From Caprimulgus europaeus (Eukaryota > Chordata > Aves > Caprimulgiformes > Caprimulgidae), in assembly GCA_907165065.1 (NCBI GenBank), contig OU015524.1:61483295-61547294 (forward strand): DNA of 64,000 bases, given 5' to 3'. Every line of letters begins with the position of its first letter. The stretch's first letter is position 1. The position numbers and the translations under genes were made by a program. Below are positions 43,611-57,262 of this stretch, one piece after another. Under the pieces are notes generated by a model. That model was not told the origin of the DNA and ran no database searches. It was given only the letters and a program-made list of their open reading frames with translations.

Positions 43611-44054
43611 AGCCCGTCCTGTTTGAAGATACTGCTTGCCTGGGCTGTTTTCAAACCCAAGCATGTTTTTTATATATGTAAAAATATTTTTACATTTAGG
43701 TTGCATCTGCTTCACAGGTTTGGCTTTGTATTGTAAGTAACCGCAAGTGAGTTCATTTCTCTAATTAAAGGTTAGACCAATATGTAATCCATACGCTCCA
43801 TATGGTGATATTGAAGGCAAGGGACGTTAACGTGCTGTAATCCAGCCCTGCTCAAGGGGATGTCATTGTAGGCAAGGGGCAGAACTTCAGACTAAAGTTA
43901 TCAAGTCAGGGAGATCTAAGTGCTGGAGTGAGTTTGTAAACTCTTGGCCAGGCCTAGCAGTTTGTAGGAATCATCAAATTTAATTATTGTAATCAATTAA
44001 TTCACACCTTTAAACAGTATCCTAAAAACTGATTAGAAAATGGCCATATCAAAG
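43611..44054. other. Upstream flank, no gene seen
   Basis: AT-rich sequence between the CpG island and a CR1 fragment. Nothing recognised. Confidence 0.5.
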
Positions 44055-44374
44055 TATCCTAGAATGGTCTGGGTTGGAAGGGACCTTAAAGATCACCTAG
44101 TTCCAACCCCCCTGCCATCAGCAGGGACACCTTCCACTAGACCAGGTTGCTCAAAGCCTCATCCAGCCTGGCCTTGAACACTTCCAGGGAGGGGACATCC
44201 ACAGCTTCTCTGGGCAACCTGTTCCAGTGTCTCACCACCCTCACAGTGAAGAATTTCTTCCTAAAATCTAATCCAAACCTACCCTCTCCAGTTAAAGCCA
44301 TTTCCCCTTGTCCTATCTCTACCTGCCCCTGTAGGCCCCTTCAGGTACTGGAAGGCTCTTTAAGGTCTCACAAG
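44055..44374 (-). repeat. CR1 LINE fragment, 3' end
   Basis: About 320 bp of reverse-complement CR1 tail: TCCTAGAATGGTCTGGGTTG, the AAAGATCACCTAGTTCC block, the ACACCTTCCACTAGACC block, CTTCTCTGGGCAACCTGTTC, GTGAAGAATTTCTTCC and TAGGCCCCTTCAGGTACTGG, all in consensus order. It is well preserved and relatively young. Confidence 0.95.
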
Positions 44375-45074
44375 GTTTCTATTTATTTATTTATTCACAA
44401 AGTATTTCTCTCATGTGATGTGAAGCCTGGCCACTCACCGAGAATGTTTAAAGTGATGGAGAACTTCACCATGGAGTGGGAATGAGGAGCTAAGGTAGGA
44501 AGCGGGGAAAAACGGTCTGACATATCCTGCTTTGTGTATGTGAAACTGCAGCAAATAGACTAACAAGTGGTCTCAGCCCTTTCTGGTTTTCGCTTACAGG
44601 AAGAAAGAAAGGAAAATAAGTGTGAGTAAGGAGACTAATAGTTCTGCAGGTATTAGCTGTGAGCCTGTGAGGGAGATGCTGAGTCTCAGGAAAACCTGAA
44701 AAGGCAACAGCTTTTTTTTTTTTTTTTTTTTTTCTGAAAAGTGAGCATAACTGAATATTCATAATTACTATTTACACCTCAGTAAACTGAATCAACTGAA
44801 AGTTGATGGCACGTGGCTAAAGCTGATGTGTACCATACAGGTCTGAGCAGGATGACAGGAATTAATTTGATCTGAATTTGCATAGCACAAAATGAAGTTT
44901 TGTCTTGTCAACCGGATCTCCTAGGCAATAGAGGAATACATTCAAAACATCACCAACATCAATAATTATAGAATGCATGAATGCACATCACTCTTTTCAG
45001 ATTTACTCCTATTTCTTATAATTATACCCCATAGTTTATCCCACCATTTATGATCTAGTATTTATATTTGACAG

Positions 45075-45200
45075 AATATAAACATATAGATATATATAAG
45101 GGCAAGAAAAATTTTCTCCTTTGAAGTCTATACACACACACCTACCTATCTATGTATACACACACACACACATATTTTTATGTATATATGCATATCTATA
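45075..45200. repeat. TA/CA microsatellite cluster
   Basis: Mixed ATAGATATATATA, ACACACACACC and TATACACACACACACACATA blocks with TATCTATGTATA between them. Compound dinucleotide and tetranucleotide simple repeats. Confidence 0.85.
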
Positions 45201-45757
45201 TCTTTTGAGGGAAGGGGGAAGTTTTCCTGCTGTTGCAACTACCTAGATTCTGCTTAGGCATAAGGGTAAAAAAACTCTACCACTTAAAAGTGGTGAATTT
45301 TGTATAACCCTGGAGTGGGCTCTCTAGAGAAGCTGTGGAATATCCATCTTTGGAGGGTATTTAAGTAATTAGTTTCATACATATCAATCAATAACAATTC
45401 TTTATGGGGTTTGGGAAGAAGAATAAATCTCTCAAGGACCCATTCAGCTCCATATCTCTAAGTTATTTTAATTGTTTCACTTCTTTTTACTGTTCAGGAA
45501 GGAGAAGCTCATGCTCACTAAATTAAACCAAGACCTCAGAATGTTCAGAACACCAACACCAAGTATTTCAGAGGTTGCCTTAGATAAGACTCATTGTCAA
45601 GACAGTAGTCATATAATATTCTGTCACAGGATGATGACGATATTTATGGATAGTAACATTCAGACTTTAATAGCTCAATCATTTGCCAGGTCTTTTAATA
45701 TCAGATAATTCTGTAAGAGGTGTGATTCATCTGAAAGGGAGGAAAAGGATCATAATA

Positions 45758-45767
45758 GGGAAATCCC
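45758..45767 (+). promoter_or_regulatory. NF-kappaB consensus motif upstream
   Basis: GGGAAATCCC fits GGGRNNYYCC, 2.8 kb upstream of the promoter kappaB pair. It is an isolated match that could be chance. Confidence 0.25.
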
Positions 45768-47571
45768 TTCTATTGCAATAGCAGTACTTGAGGTCACATT
45801 TGAGTTCAGCACTTCTGTCTTCCAGGAGCCCTTCTGTTGCTTCTTTTCCTGGCGGAGAAGTGATGAGAAGAGCTTGTTGGTGCAGAGGAGAAAGAGGGAG
45901 GAAAATCCCTTAAACTTCTATCAGACAGAAAACTGGTACCTACTAATGAATCAAATAGTGATTTTTTTTAAAAAAAAAAAAAGCCCAAACTCATCTCTGC
46001 CACTTAGATAGCAAGACCTGAACGGATTTTGTGAATTTTCCATTATACTCATCTGAATACAATCAGGGACATTCTGGATTCTCAGGGAGACTTTTACCAG
46101 TGTCTTGTGGGACTGCACTAGGAGTAAGAGGTTCTTCTCTATGCTACTGGGCCAAGCCTCCCTCTGCAATTCTTCTGCTTTTTATCTTTCCTTTTTTTTT
46201 TTTTTTTCTTCTTTTCTTCTTCTTTTTAATGCCCATGGTACAAGTGTGAGAAGTAAAGGGTTGGAACTGCAGTAGTTCCAAGGAAGTTTAAAGTTCATAT
46301 CCTGCCTTAGCCCCTGTTGTTGTGCAGTAGGTTAACCATTAAGGCTAATATTCTCCCATTAATGCTGGTGAAATATTGCGATAAATGACAGGTAACATAA
46401 CAGGTTCTGTTAGCTAGAAGAGGGTTAAGTGTGGCGTTAACCATACTTACCTCCTGGCACAGAGCTAATGGGCAAGCTGAAATCTCAGCTTGCCTTTCCA
46501 GTGCTATTTTATGAGAGTCTGTGAAATGTGTGAAAAGGCTGCAGTGGTAATGATAATATCTTTCCAACTTGATTTTTATCTGTCATACATTCCTCTGATA
46601 TCTGTACATACTCGATCGAGCCTCAGGGCCCGTTGAGAACTGCAGATGTGTAGCTACGTGTATGTACATTTGAGATAGCAGCAAAGCCCAGTGTTACTGA
46701 CCCTCTGGAATTCACAATATAGATAATTACAGTAAGCCCCCAACAAGAAATAAGCAGAAGACCAATATTATTTTTGCCTAGGAGAGCAGCAGATTTTGAA
46801 GCAGGCTCAGACAGGGTTTGTGGCTAAATTGAAGAAAATAAGAACAGCAGTAGTAAGCCAAATCAAAGGCGCATGGAGCTCAGTGCCCTGTTTCTCACAG
46901 TGGTTAAGATGATGCCTAGGAAGGAGCATAGAAATGGGGTGGGTTGTTCCTGACACTTTTCCAGCCCGCACTTTGCCACAGTTTTCCTGTGGAGTTTGGG
47001 GCTCTGGCTTAGCATTCTGGTACCTCATTTCTCAGTTGTATGCTAAATGTAATGATGTTTCTTGTCTCACACTTTTCCGTATCTTGCTTGCTTAATTTTG
47101 CCTACAAACTCTTTAGGATAGAGTCTTTTCTTGTTTTGTGTTAGTTGTACCTTAACACCTAGACACATGGTTATTGACTGTGCGTATTTACACTATGGTC
47201 CTGCTTCAAGAAAGCTATTATCCAAGTTTAGCAGACTTCACTCAACTGTGAACTGCGACTGTTGTGTTGGTCTTTGATTTAGTTTGAAGGTTGTAAGCAT
47301 AAAACATTGCACATGTAACACTGCAGAGGGATGGGTTCTGTATAGGGGTGCTGTCTTTCCAGATTGGTAGTAGTCGTCATGCCTTAATGCACAGAGCAAG
47401 TGGCTGGGTTTAGGTAGTGTAAGCTCACACATTTTAGCCTTTACCTTGATCTTTAGGCTCAGACAACTGCTGTGCTGTCTAAATGTACAGTGCACACCAC
47501 AACAGGGAACCCTAAAGCAGAGTTTGGATTTTGGAGCTGTTTGCTTCAGCCAGCAAGCACTTCAGCATCCG

Positions 47572-47581
47572 TGAGTCAGCA
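47572..47581 (+). promoter_or_regulatory. AP-1 / half-MARE motif
   Basis: TGAGTCAGCA joins the AP-1 core TGAGTCA to the GC flank bound by small-Maf heterodimers. It is isolated and unproven. Confidence 0.2.
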
Positions 47582-50500
47582 ACTGGTTAACAAATAAAAT
47601 AATAAAAGCTAAAGACAATGCCTCATGAGCAGTCTGGAGGGAAGTACTATTGTTTTCCTTTCTCCTACATTCCCGTCTGATGAGATTACATAAGCAGCTA
47701 TTCTAACTTTAGGCATGAAGCAAGCATTTAGCACAGAGCTATACCCTCTGGGAGCGGATGGGAAGGGTCAGGGAATGGAGCTAGTGAATGCCTGCTCACG
47801 TAATTAAAGCACTTACTCCTCTCTCCTCTATTCCTCGAACAATTTCAACATCTAATGCAGTCTGTCGACTTTCTTAGATAGAACAGACTGTGGTTCAAGC
47901 AGACTTAACAAGTCTTTCAGTTCTTTAACACTCTATGCTAAAGAACTCCTTTCCCAGTGAACTTGTGTCTCACTGGAAGTTTTTATTTTCTCCCCAAATA
48001 TTTGCAGTTTGTAAAGTCTGAATGGTAAAAATCCAGTGCAACCTGTTCTCATTTCTTTTAGATATTTCCAATAACTTATTTTCTTATGTATGCTTCCATT
48101 TATTAAGCCAACTTTACACTCTTTAAAATCAATAAAGCTATTTTAAATTGTGGTTAGTTTCCATGTACTTGTTGAATATGTGAATGAATGACTCTGTATC
48201 ATTCCTTACTAACATGGGAGAACTGCTGACACTGTTTTCTCTTAAGATGGAAATGTTTCTTCTCCTCACCTGCTCTCAGCAATGGAATTATGTGGGGACT
48301 GCTAAGTGAATAAAAAGTCACCATGTGAAGGTAATCTTTAGTCACGAATCATAGAGCATGAAGCTTGTCAATCTTTTCCCTGTGTAATTTTTGTAATTTC
48401 CCCCAATTCCTCAAAATGTGAAGAAATAGCCAAGAAATGTCCATTTCTACAGTGCATGGTGAATGTCACTGACCAGCTTTTTATGTTCATAATAGTTTAA
48501 TCTGACCTTCTCAATAACAAAGGCCATAGTTTCTGTGCCAACCCCATAACTTCTGCGAGATGTGCAGCATCTCTTTCAGGAAGAGAATATTTTTATGCCA
48601 TCAAAGAGAACTGAATTGTATAAATTGTTTGGTGCCCCCAGTGCTTACTGTAAATCCTGTTTTAGAATAACTAGTGTAGGTGTGGGTTTTCATCTCGTTT
48701 GGCACACCCCCACCCAAACAGTTTCATTGGGGTTTTACCTCAAAAGTGTTAAGTATTGAATAAGTTTCAGTATCTTGTATGTTAAGAGGTTAGCTACATT
48801 TTGGGTGTATTCAAAGCTCACAGCCGTTTTCAATGACAGTGAGGAAGTGAATTCATTCCTGGACTTTCAAAAGCAGAGGAAAGGAATTTCCTTTGCAGAA
48901 AGCAAATTCTGTACATGGGGAATAACATGAGGGGCTTATATTAGTGGCCAGAAATTCAAGCTAGCTTTCCAAGTGGAGAGAAAATCTATTTGTCCTCTAT
49001 TAGCAGTGCCAGAATTTCCCCCAGAAAAATTCCTCCAAAGAAGGATATTTGTTTACACATGGGACTTTACCAGCATTTCCTGAATTAAATAATTAAATAA
49101 TGGAGTACATAGATTGTTTCCTAAAAACTAACAATCATCTCTCACCAGGGAAATGTTAATTTTGCTTTGTAAACACGGGTTTAGTCAACCCATGAGTGGA
49201 GTGACTCTGATCATGTGTTTTATATCAAAAAGTTTATTGTTTTCTTCTGATTCATACTGATTTCAGGGAGAAGGGACTCCCCATTTTTGCAACGACAGCA
49301 CTTATTGGTAACACTAACATACTCATTTATTCCTATCTTCACAGAGAGAGTTTTGTAAGATTTCTGCCATGTACATGTGGGAAATGTGTTTTCATGTCAC
49401 ATGCTCCTACTTCTGTAATTTTTGCAGCTGCAGAACACAGCCCACAGGCTGCCTACCGTGTATTACCATTCACTCATTCAGGTGGAGAGAAGTAAAAGTA
49501 GTCCTAGACAGATTTGGGAATAGCAGAGAAAGAAGTAGTGTATCATGTCTAGGAGATGCTATGGAAATCTGTTAATCTCCGGTCTACCTGGAGTACCCTA
49601 AGTAGTGGTGTTTCCATCCTTGTGGTCTTGGAGCATTAAAATTGAGGACTGTCTGATCTGGATCACCCATGCCAAGCAAATGCATCTCTCTGGGTGTTGC
49701 CCTTCTTCATATGGAGAGGGAGTGCCTTTTCATGGCAGACTAACATAGTCCAGACTGTGCAGGACAGGCAACTTCTGAGGGGCTGTAGATTTGGGATTTG
49801 TGCTGTGTTTCTGAAATTGTTGTCCAAAAGTGTATTGTGTGCTTTCTAATTAGACTATTGAATTTGCCATATTCTTTAGAGGAGACATTTCTTTATTTGG
49901 TTGACCAGTTTTACAGAAATCTGCTGTTTCCATTGCAAACCCCCCCCACTTTTTTTTTTTTTTTCCCCAAATAGAACTCAGTTTTTTCAAATTGCACTCC
50001 CCTGTGCTCCTGCCTCTGAGGGTGGCTAGGACAGTGTGAGCTCAAGTCTGTCTCCCTCCACAATGCCCTTAACCAGTCATCCCCCCTACCTTAGCAGGAA
50101 AGTTATGTTGTTTGGAGTATCCAGTGGATCTGACAGCATCATGATCAGTTATAACCATTATTCAGAATCTATGTCCTGAGAGGGTCTTAATCTGGTTCAC
50201 TTCAGTGGGATGGAACATTAAATGGAGTGATAAGCTTCAGGCTTTTCTTGTGATGCTTCAAGGTCATCAGTCCTAGGCATGGGGTCTCAGTGCCTGTGTG
50301 GCTCTCTAGGTATGCTCCAACATGGTCACCCTCAACTTGCCCCTGCAAGTACAGTCAGCCTGGACGTGTCTGTCTTTTGAAAAGACCTCCATCCAAAACA
50401 GAAGCAATTCCTGATCACAGACCAGGGTTTTACTCTAAGCAAACATCGTTCCAGGGGTCCCTGTACTCCTATGACTATTTACTCCTCTGACTGCAGGTAT

Positions 50501-52859
50501 GTTACATTGGCTGTGGGAGCAGGTATCTATCTGATCTCTCTCTATTCTCTTTCTATGGTACATTGAATCCCTAGAGGTGCAGGGAGGAAGTAATCTCTGC
50601 ACCCTCTGCCTTTGTGGTAGATTTTTGTGGAGACTGCAGAAGGAAGACATGTTCTGCTCCCTTGGCTGCTTGGCATGTATACCATAATTGGGCATTAATG
50701 AAACCAGGATTGTCTCTGACCTCATGTTCTGCAGAGAGATTAGTTCCTTTATAGATAGGACAGATGGGAAGAGTTTACAACAGGCCAAAGTAGAGCAGGG
50801 CTGTTGCTTCAAAGTTCAAAGCGGGAGTCTGCGGACTCTGGAGAAACTTCCTGGTACCAGCACTATCCTGGGCAGAAAGGGCAACTCCTTCTAATGAAGT
50901 CCTGCACGATTCTAACGAAGCTCTGCAGTAGTTCACCTACTTCCACTGAACTGTGCATAAAAACCCCACAATGCTCTTGTAGTCCGTAGCTAATTTAACA
51001 TCTGAATTGCTCATCAAAGGTAAATCCCCTAATTGAACATTCACCATTGCATGAGTGTTTTCGCAGATTAGAGGCACCTACGCATACTTACCCATCTCTT
51101 GCCTTAGTTCAAGACTCAGTGTATCTGCTCCATGTTAAGCCATCACTGTTATTATTTAGAGAAAGTTGATGCAACCTATCTCAGGAGTGAAATTAGAGCA
51201 TGTGTTTCAGTCTTATGTCTTAATCATAAGCAGAATCAGGCAAAACCAGTGCTGGTTTTGAAGCACTCAGCATCACTGACGTTAAAACCCAGTTTCCTAG
51301 TTTTTCCATGTGTGTCAAACCGCATATTTTTTGTATGGAGTGTCTGATATTGGTGTCCACAGAGAATTAGATGACAGGGGTGAGAAAGCAGGAAAGTCTG
51401 ACTTAAAATAGCACATTCTTTTCTAGGGACGAGGCTGGGGAAAAAAATACATCATTTTGTGTAAAAAATTCCACCAATTTTTTTTTTAATTGCTCCGATG
51501 ACCCCCTCTTTGTAGCAGAAACCTGACTTACAGCAACAGAAAGACTTATGTGTCAGGGATGTGCTATTTGCAACCCAAGCTACAGGTGGTTCTGTAATGG
51601 GCAACCACGTGCAAATTCCTCTTTGCATCTCATGGTGGCCATACCACTGTGCCTCCCTATGTGCTGGCTGGAGCTGTGTCTCTGGGAATGAGAGACTAAC
51701 AATGAGAAATCTTACTGAGGTTATTCCAATTAATAATTACATATTTCTAAATAGAGCAGGGGTGTCTCAGCATGCAAAGTTGGGAGCATCTTACCGTGGA
51801 CTCTACCATCAGGTGATATTAGCTCTGGAAGCACTTGTGTCTCCTCACATAGCAAAAAGTTAATCAAAGGCTCTTAGTTAAAAGGCAGGAAGCTATACCA
51901 CTGCCTCCTTGTTCTTCACTTTGTGCTCTTTGTTTTTTAATGTTTCCAGTGCTGTAAATGGAAATGAAAGGTTTTCTAATGAGTAAAAATGCAGGTGAAT
52001 ATAATTTTTCAGGTTAATAAAAGGAACAGAAATATCTGCATTTTCCTCCAGATCAAACCACTTCTTTTATTGATTTTTCAGTTCTTCCCCCTAAACCAAA
52101 CCAACTTTATCCAGAGCCAGAGTAAGTTGCCACCCTGCAACTGTGTGCTCTCCGGAGTGTGACGCCATCCCCTCACAGATCCAATGTTGCCTACAGGGTG
52201 CAACCGTGCAGGATGATCTAGAGAAGGTTTGCTGGAGCCCAGATCTGTAGACCAGCTGCACAGTCTGTGCTTGAGCATGGATTGGTGTTCAAACTCCTTG
52301 AGTTTTGCCATTTCTACACCAGGGATTATCTAATACCTTTTTCCCACATTTCCTGTCACTCCTCCTGAGGTTAAAGAACACTAAAGTCACTAAATGTGAC
52401 ACACGAGAATGCCCGTCTCCTTCACAATACATAAGACATTTGTCCTGAGGGAGTCAGGCAGAGTGAGGAGGACATCCCTCATGTGTCCAGGACCTCCACT
52501 TTGCTTGCTGTCTCATTCTGAAGCCACAGTCTGAAGGAAGGGGTTGCACGGAGAGCAAGCACCGTTGCGCGGTGAAGGCAGTCACATGCTGGCCTGGGAA
52601 ACTGTGCTCTGCTCTCCTCTTTGCCACAGAATTTCTGTGCGGTGCTGGGCAAATTTTTGAAACTTACCTTGTCAGAGGTGATGACCGATTGGGTGCTCCT
52701 TGTATTACGCATGTGTGGGTGGAGATTTCGGGTCTGAGGTGAAGGACTGCTGAGTTCTCACAGCTGTAGCTGAGGTAACGCATACTGCGCTTTGGAGACA
52801 GAAAGTGGAGTATTAAATAAACTGAGAAATCAGGTCCTGGGAGTATGCAGAAGTAATGG

Positions 52860-52996
52860 AAACTTTTGACCTTAATCACTTTGTGCTTCAGTTCCTTATG
52901 TGCAAAATGTGAATTGCACCACCCCCTCACATTGCAGGGCTTACAAATGAAGATTAGCTAACATTCAAAGATACTCAGATGCTTTAGCGATGAGCC
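52860..52996 (+). repeat. MIR-type SINE remnant
   Basis: TTGTGCTTCAGTTCCTTATG, GCAAAATGTGAATT, a CCCTCACATTGCAGGG block, GAAGATTAGCTAAC and CTCAGATGCTTTAGCGATG follow the order of the amniote MIR-like SINE tail (CTCAGTTTCCTCATCTGTAA ... CTACCTCACAGGG ... CTCAGATACTATGGTGATG). Confidence 0.7.
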
Positions 52997-53739
52997 AAGA
53001 GCAAGAGCCTCTGAGTAATTTTATTTTCAGAGCCATTTTTGAGTAGTACATAAAGCAAGAGGCTAGGCACTGAGCAAAGGGGAGGACATGAAAGGCCAAA
53101 GAGCTGCTCACCAAATGACTAGCATTGCAGTCTGTGCATGCAAAGAGATGGCAGTGGGGTGGAAAAAGTTATTGTGAGATCATGAAAGGACTCTCTCCTA
53201 AGGCACGGACCAACTAAAATAGAGCTGCAGAGTCCCTTCTTCAAGTTTGAAATAGAAGATTCAGTTTTCAAAAATGAAGAGGCATATTTGTAGGTTGGAG
53301 AAAACACTGGGAGACTTAAAGGGCACAAAGCTTTGGGCTGAAAGAATATCAGCTTGGTTTTTGATAGGCACTTTCTAAAGGAGACAGGACTGGGTGCTTA
53401 TGATAGAAAAAGGTGAACAAACCCCAGTGACTGGAAGTCAAAGCTAGACAAGTTCAAATTAGAAGTCAGATGCTTATAGTTAAATTATGGTTAATCATTA
53501 TCTGAACAAATACAAGATCTGTTGAATGTCAAATTAAAACAGGACAGTTCTCTGGATAATAAGCATCAGCCAAACACCACTGAATGCAACTATGTTTAGT
53601 GCAGTGGTGACTAGGAGATGTGTAACATGGGGATTGGCAAACAATCTGATTGCCCCTCTCAGCCTAATACTCTCTGAGGCTGTAGGTGACCATTTTGTTG
53701 AAGAACTCATAAACCTCCCACTGCTTAGGTAAGTGGGTC

Positions 53740-54198
53740 ACAAACCCCACCACAAGACCAGTGAAGGGCTGGAAAGATGACAAAGGGACTAGAGCACCTG
53801 TTATACCAGGAGAGGCTGGGACAGCTGGGACTGCTCTGCCTGTAGACTCAGAGGAGTCTCATCAATGTGTACAAATACCTGGATGAGAGGAAGTAAAGAA
53901 GAGGGAGCCAGGCTCTGCTTAGTGGTGCCCAGTGACAGGACAAGAGGCAATGGGCACAGACTGAAACACAGGAAACTCCACTTAAACATAAGAAAAACTT
54001 TTTTACTGTGAGGGTTGTCAAACACTGGAAGATGTTACCCAGAGAGTCCATGGAGATATTTAAAACCTGACTGGTCGCAATGCTGAGCACCCTACCCAAC
54101 TTGATCATCCTCTGAACTAGGTAACCTCCACCAGATGATGGAGGTGGAGGTCCAGAGGTGCCTTACCACCTCAGCAACTCTGAGCCTCTGTGAACATG
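53740..54198 (+). repeat. CR1 LINE fragment, ORF2 end and 3'UTR
   Basis: Sense-orientation CR1: the GGAGAGGCTGGGACAGCTGG block, TCATCAATGTGTACAAATAC, GTGGTGCCCAGTGACAGGAC, AAGAGGCAATGGGCACA, TTTTTACTGTGAGGG and CCAGAGAGTCCATGGAG. A degraded tail reaches about 54198. It is 5' truncated and non-coding. Confidence 0.92.
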
Positions 54199-57030
54199 AT
54201 AAAGAGGCAAATTCAACCAATATATTACAGTCTGACAGCTTTTCTGTCTGAATGAACCTTGGTTTATGATAATCACACACAAAAATCACTCTCCATGCTG
54301 GTCTTGCTGAATGCAGGCATTGGCAAATAGGTACATCATCTCACACTAAAATACTATTGGCATTTATTGGGCAGTGTGTTTGTATTAATGTATAAATAAA
54401 CATGAAGGTATTTATTAAAAATATATACAAAATATTGTTTCATACCAATGCAACTTACTCCAATTCAACAGCTAGTAGTTAATAAAAAGTATTTACTACA
54501 GGTATGTATCAGAACTGTTACCAGCACAACTATGTTGGCAGAAAATAACCTCTCTTATCAGCATGTTGATACTGATTTTAAAAAAAGGAAGAAATGTATA
54601 CTGAAGTCCCAAATATTTGTGTAAAAAATCTGGCATAAGCTCCAAAATCATATAGGTTTTTTTGAACCATTACATCTTCATATGCAGGTAGTAGTACAAC
54701 TAAGGGCAAGCAGACATCTGCTTCCAGAGGAGACATATTTCCACAGCTGTGAAGGTGCTTTATGCTTCTATGCTACAGGAGAAGACAAAAGTTATATTGA
54801 TGGAAGTTGGCTGTTTCATAGTTTGGTAAACTATGTCTGAAGCAAGAATTGTACAATTCCAGTAAAAAATTGCACCCCTCATTTACCAAGTTACTTGCCA
54901 AAAAATCTATGGTTATCAGAGCAGCAAAGTGACTCTTTTTGCTGCTTTTTTAAAGTTTGGATGCTGACTCTAGTAAGTGAGAGGGCTGTTGGAATGTGAA
55001 TATTTCAAACACATCCTGAAATTGGATTAGCTGGGGTTGGGTAGACCTGTGTGTGTAAACACTGGATAGAAAGTCTCTTTACCAACATACAGAATCTCTT
55101 AAACACACGTAGAGTGAAACGTCATCATACACAAAAATAGCAATACCTTCCTTAGAAAGGTATATAGAAGCATCCTTTTTAATACAATATAACTGCAATT
55201 ACTTTTAAATGGCTGCTTTTGCCATTCAGATCTTTGAAGACTACTGCTTATTTTGTGCTGTCTTATTTTTTGTCTACCAGCCACCCAAAAGAAACTCAAG
55301 GAAGGGCAGTCAGGCAGCACTGTAGAAGATTCTGGTCTGTTTAAGTGCCTCTCAGAAAGACACCACCAAACAAAGGCAAGTGAGCTGACTAGTGACTTTT
55401 GAGGGGTTTGCTCCACAAAGACAGGAGTGTGCTTCTGAGTGTCCATTGGCAAGTATCACTCCTGGGTTGTTGAATGGTTTTCAGACACAAGTGTTTAATG
55501 CTGCTGCAAGCCTTTGGCATTTCCACACCTAGCAGTCATGACAGAGAGTAGTTTCACCTTGTGAGGTTTGCCTCTGGCCAGTAGAACAAGGCTGCCGTGG
55601 CTGGAGGGAGAACATGCATAATTCTCCTGCCATTATTTTATCAAAAGGGGAGAGTCTGCTGCAGTTATGTGCTGCTGAAGTGGCTTTAAAAGTTGCATGG
55701 TGACTCAGGTTGATGATGCTGCATCATGGTAATAAGTACTAGGCTGCAAAATTGCTGACATTGTGCTTTTCTCCTAGCAGGTGCATGTTTACAGAATTAA
55801 AAAGAGTTAAGTACGAGATGCTCATCTAAGAAAGAAGGTCAAACCACTTTCATCCTCTCTTACTGTCTCCTTCTGTTTCCACAGCATTTTGGCACGATAA
55901 AGCATTTATGACTTTCTCTGTGAATAACAAATCTGCTGCTGCAGATACGAAATCTCTCTTAACCTCATCAGTTCTTTTCGTACCTGTCAGTGGCCACAAC
56001 AGATCAGTTGTCGCTTAGGGACGGCTGTTGACGTCCAACCCATTTTCTTTGCATTAGTTACATGATCAGTATCACCCCAAAAGGGACTTATCTGGTTCAC
56101 TTGCTGGCGTAGGCACTTCAGGAGATGACAGATTGAAGTCACTGGTACATGTTGTTTCTGTCTTCTGCTATGTGCTCAGTGGAAAGGCCCATCCTTGCTG
56201 TGCTGGTCTGGTGTAAAACTGTGTGCTAAAGATATGTGCATGTGTGAATGAAAAGCCACTATATTCTTAGAAATGGATGGCTTCTGGAAGTGGTGAGTGT
56301 AGTGGTCAGTCATCTCAGCCCACTTTGTGTACCAGAAGTGGGAGGATGCACCCACGCTCGTTAACATTTATATAAGTATAGGCTAATTTAGTATTGCTTG
56401 ACTGCTTTCTTTTAAGCAATATCTTATTTTATTTCTTCCTTTTTTTTTTTTTTTTGAAGGGGAATGCCAGACTTGACTAACAAAGACAAGAGCAGACTAA
56501 ATATTTCCTTAACAGGAAGCCACTAGCTCTCTGCTTAGCAAGTGAGGAGGTAAAGCCTTTAAAACTGTTCAAACTTTCTTATGCAAATTTCAGTTACACA
56601 CAAGTTAAACTTTTGGGGGAATGTCCTAGGGAAAGCCTGTGCAATTGGAAGTTGAACCCCTTAGTCCCTTCCAAAAGGTGATTGTGGTCTCTCAGTGATT
56701 GTAAGTGCACAGTACACAAAACTGCATGCAGCATCACACAGAAATTGAAAGGTGAGGGGTGCTTTCAGGTCTCCCAGGGTGTGGTTCCACAGTTTCCATC
56801 CCATCTGATTTTGGCTGAGCATCTTTTTTAAGCATTAGAAGAGCTTTGAAGCAAAGGTAGATCATTGAAAGGCAAAGTAAAGTAATGCAGTTGCCCTAGA
56901 GGACTATGACAGTTTCTCAAGGGCAGGCTTTTACTACAGTTGTAGACAGAAAATTTGTATTGGAGTGGCTCTTTGAAATATCTGCATATACAATTGCCAT
57001 TATTACAAAATATCGTAGAGTCCTTTCAGA
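54199..57030. other. Upstream intergenic, no gene seen
   Basis: AT-rich with a T(17) run at about 56439-56455. No gene, RNA or named transposon was recognised. Confidence 0.5.
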
Positions 57031-57262
57031 GATCATAGAATCATAGAATAGTCTGGGTTGGAAGGGACCTTAAAGATCCTCTAGTTCCACCCCCCTGCAG
57101 GTGACACCTTCCACTAGACCAGGTTGCTCAAAGCCTCATCCAACCTGGCTTTGAACACTTCCAGGGAGGGGGCAGCCACATCTTTTCTGGGCAACCTGTT
57201 CCCGTGTCTGACCAGCCTCACTGTAAAGAATTTCTTCCTAATATCTAATCTAAATCAAGGAT
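57031..57262 (-). repeat. CR1 LINE fragment, 3' end
   Basis: Starts with GATCATAGAATCATAGAATA and continues with the TTGGAAGGGACCTTAAAGAT block, ACCTTCCACTAGACCAGG, CTTTTCTGGGCAACCTGTTC and AAGAATTTCTTCCTAATATC in consensus order. It is a young-looking truncated copy. Confidence 0.95.

Larger units (their letters stand above)
44375..52859. other. Upstream intergenic, no gene seen
   Basis: AT-rich sequence containing a T(22) run at 44712-44733, a TA/CA microsatellite cluster (45075-45200), pyrimidine tracts near 46190-46225 and 49938-49975, one kappaB motif (45758) and an AP-1/half-MARE motif (47572). No exon, RNA gene or transposon could be supported. Confidence 0.5.

Noticed and set aside
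42694-43626. Long open frames on both strands through the CpG island (up to 310 codons)
   Set aside because: Stop codons are rare in GC-rich DNA. The translations are low-complexity proline/arginine/alanine, overlap on both strands and match no protein family I know.
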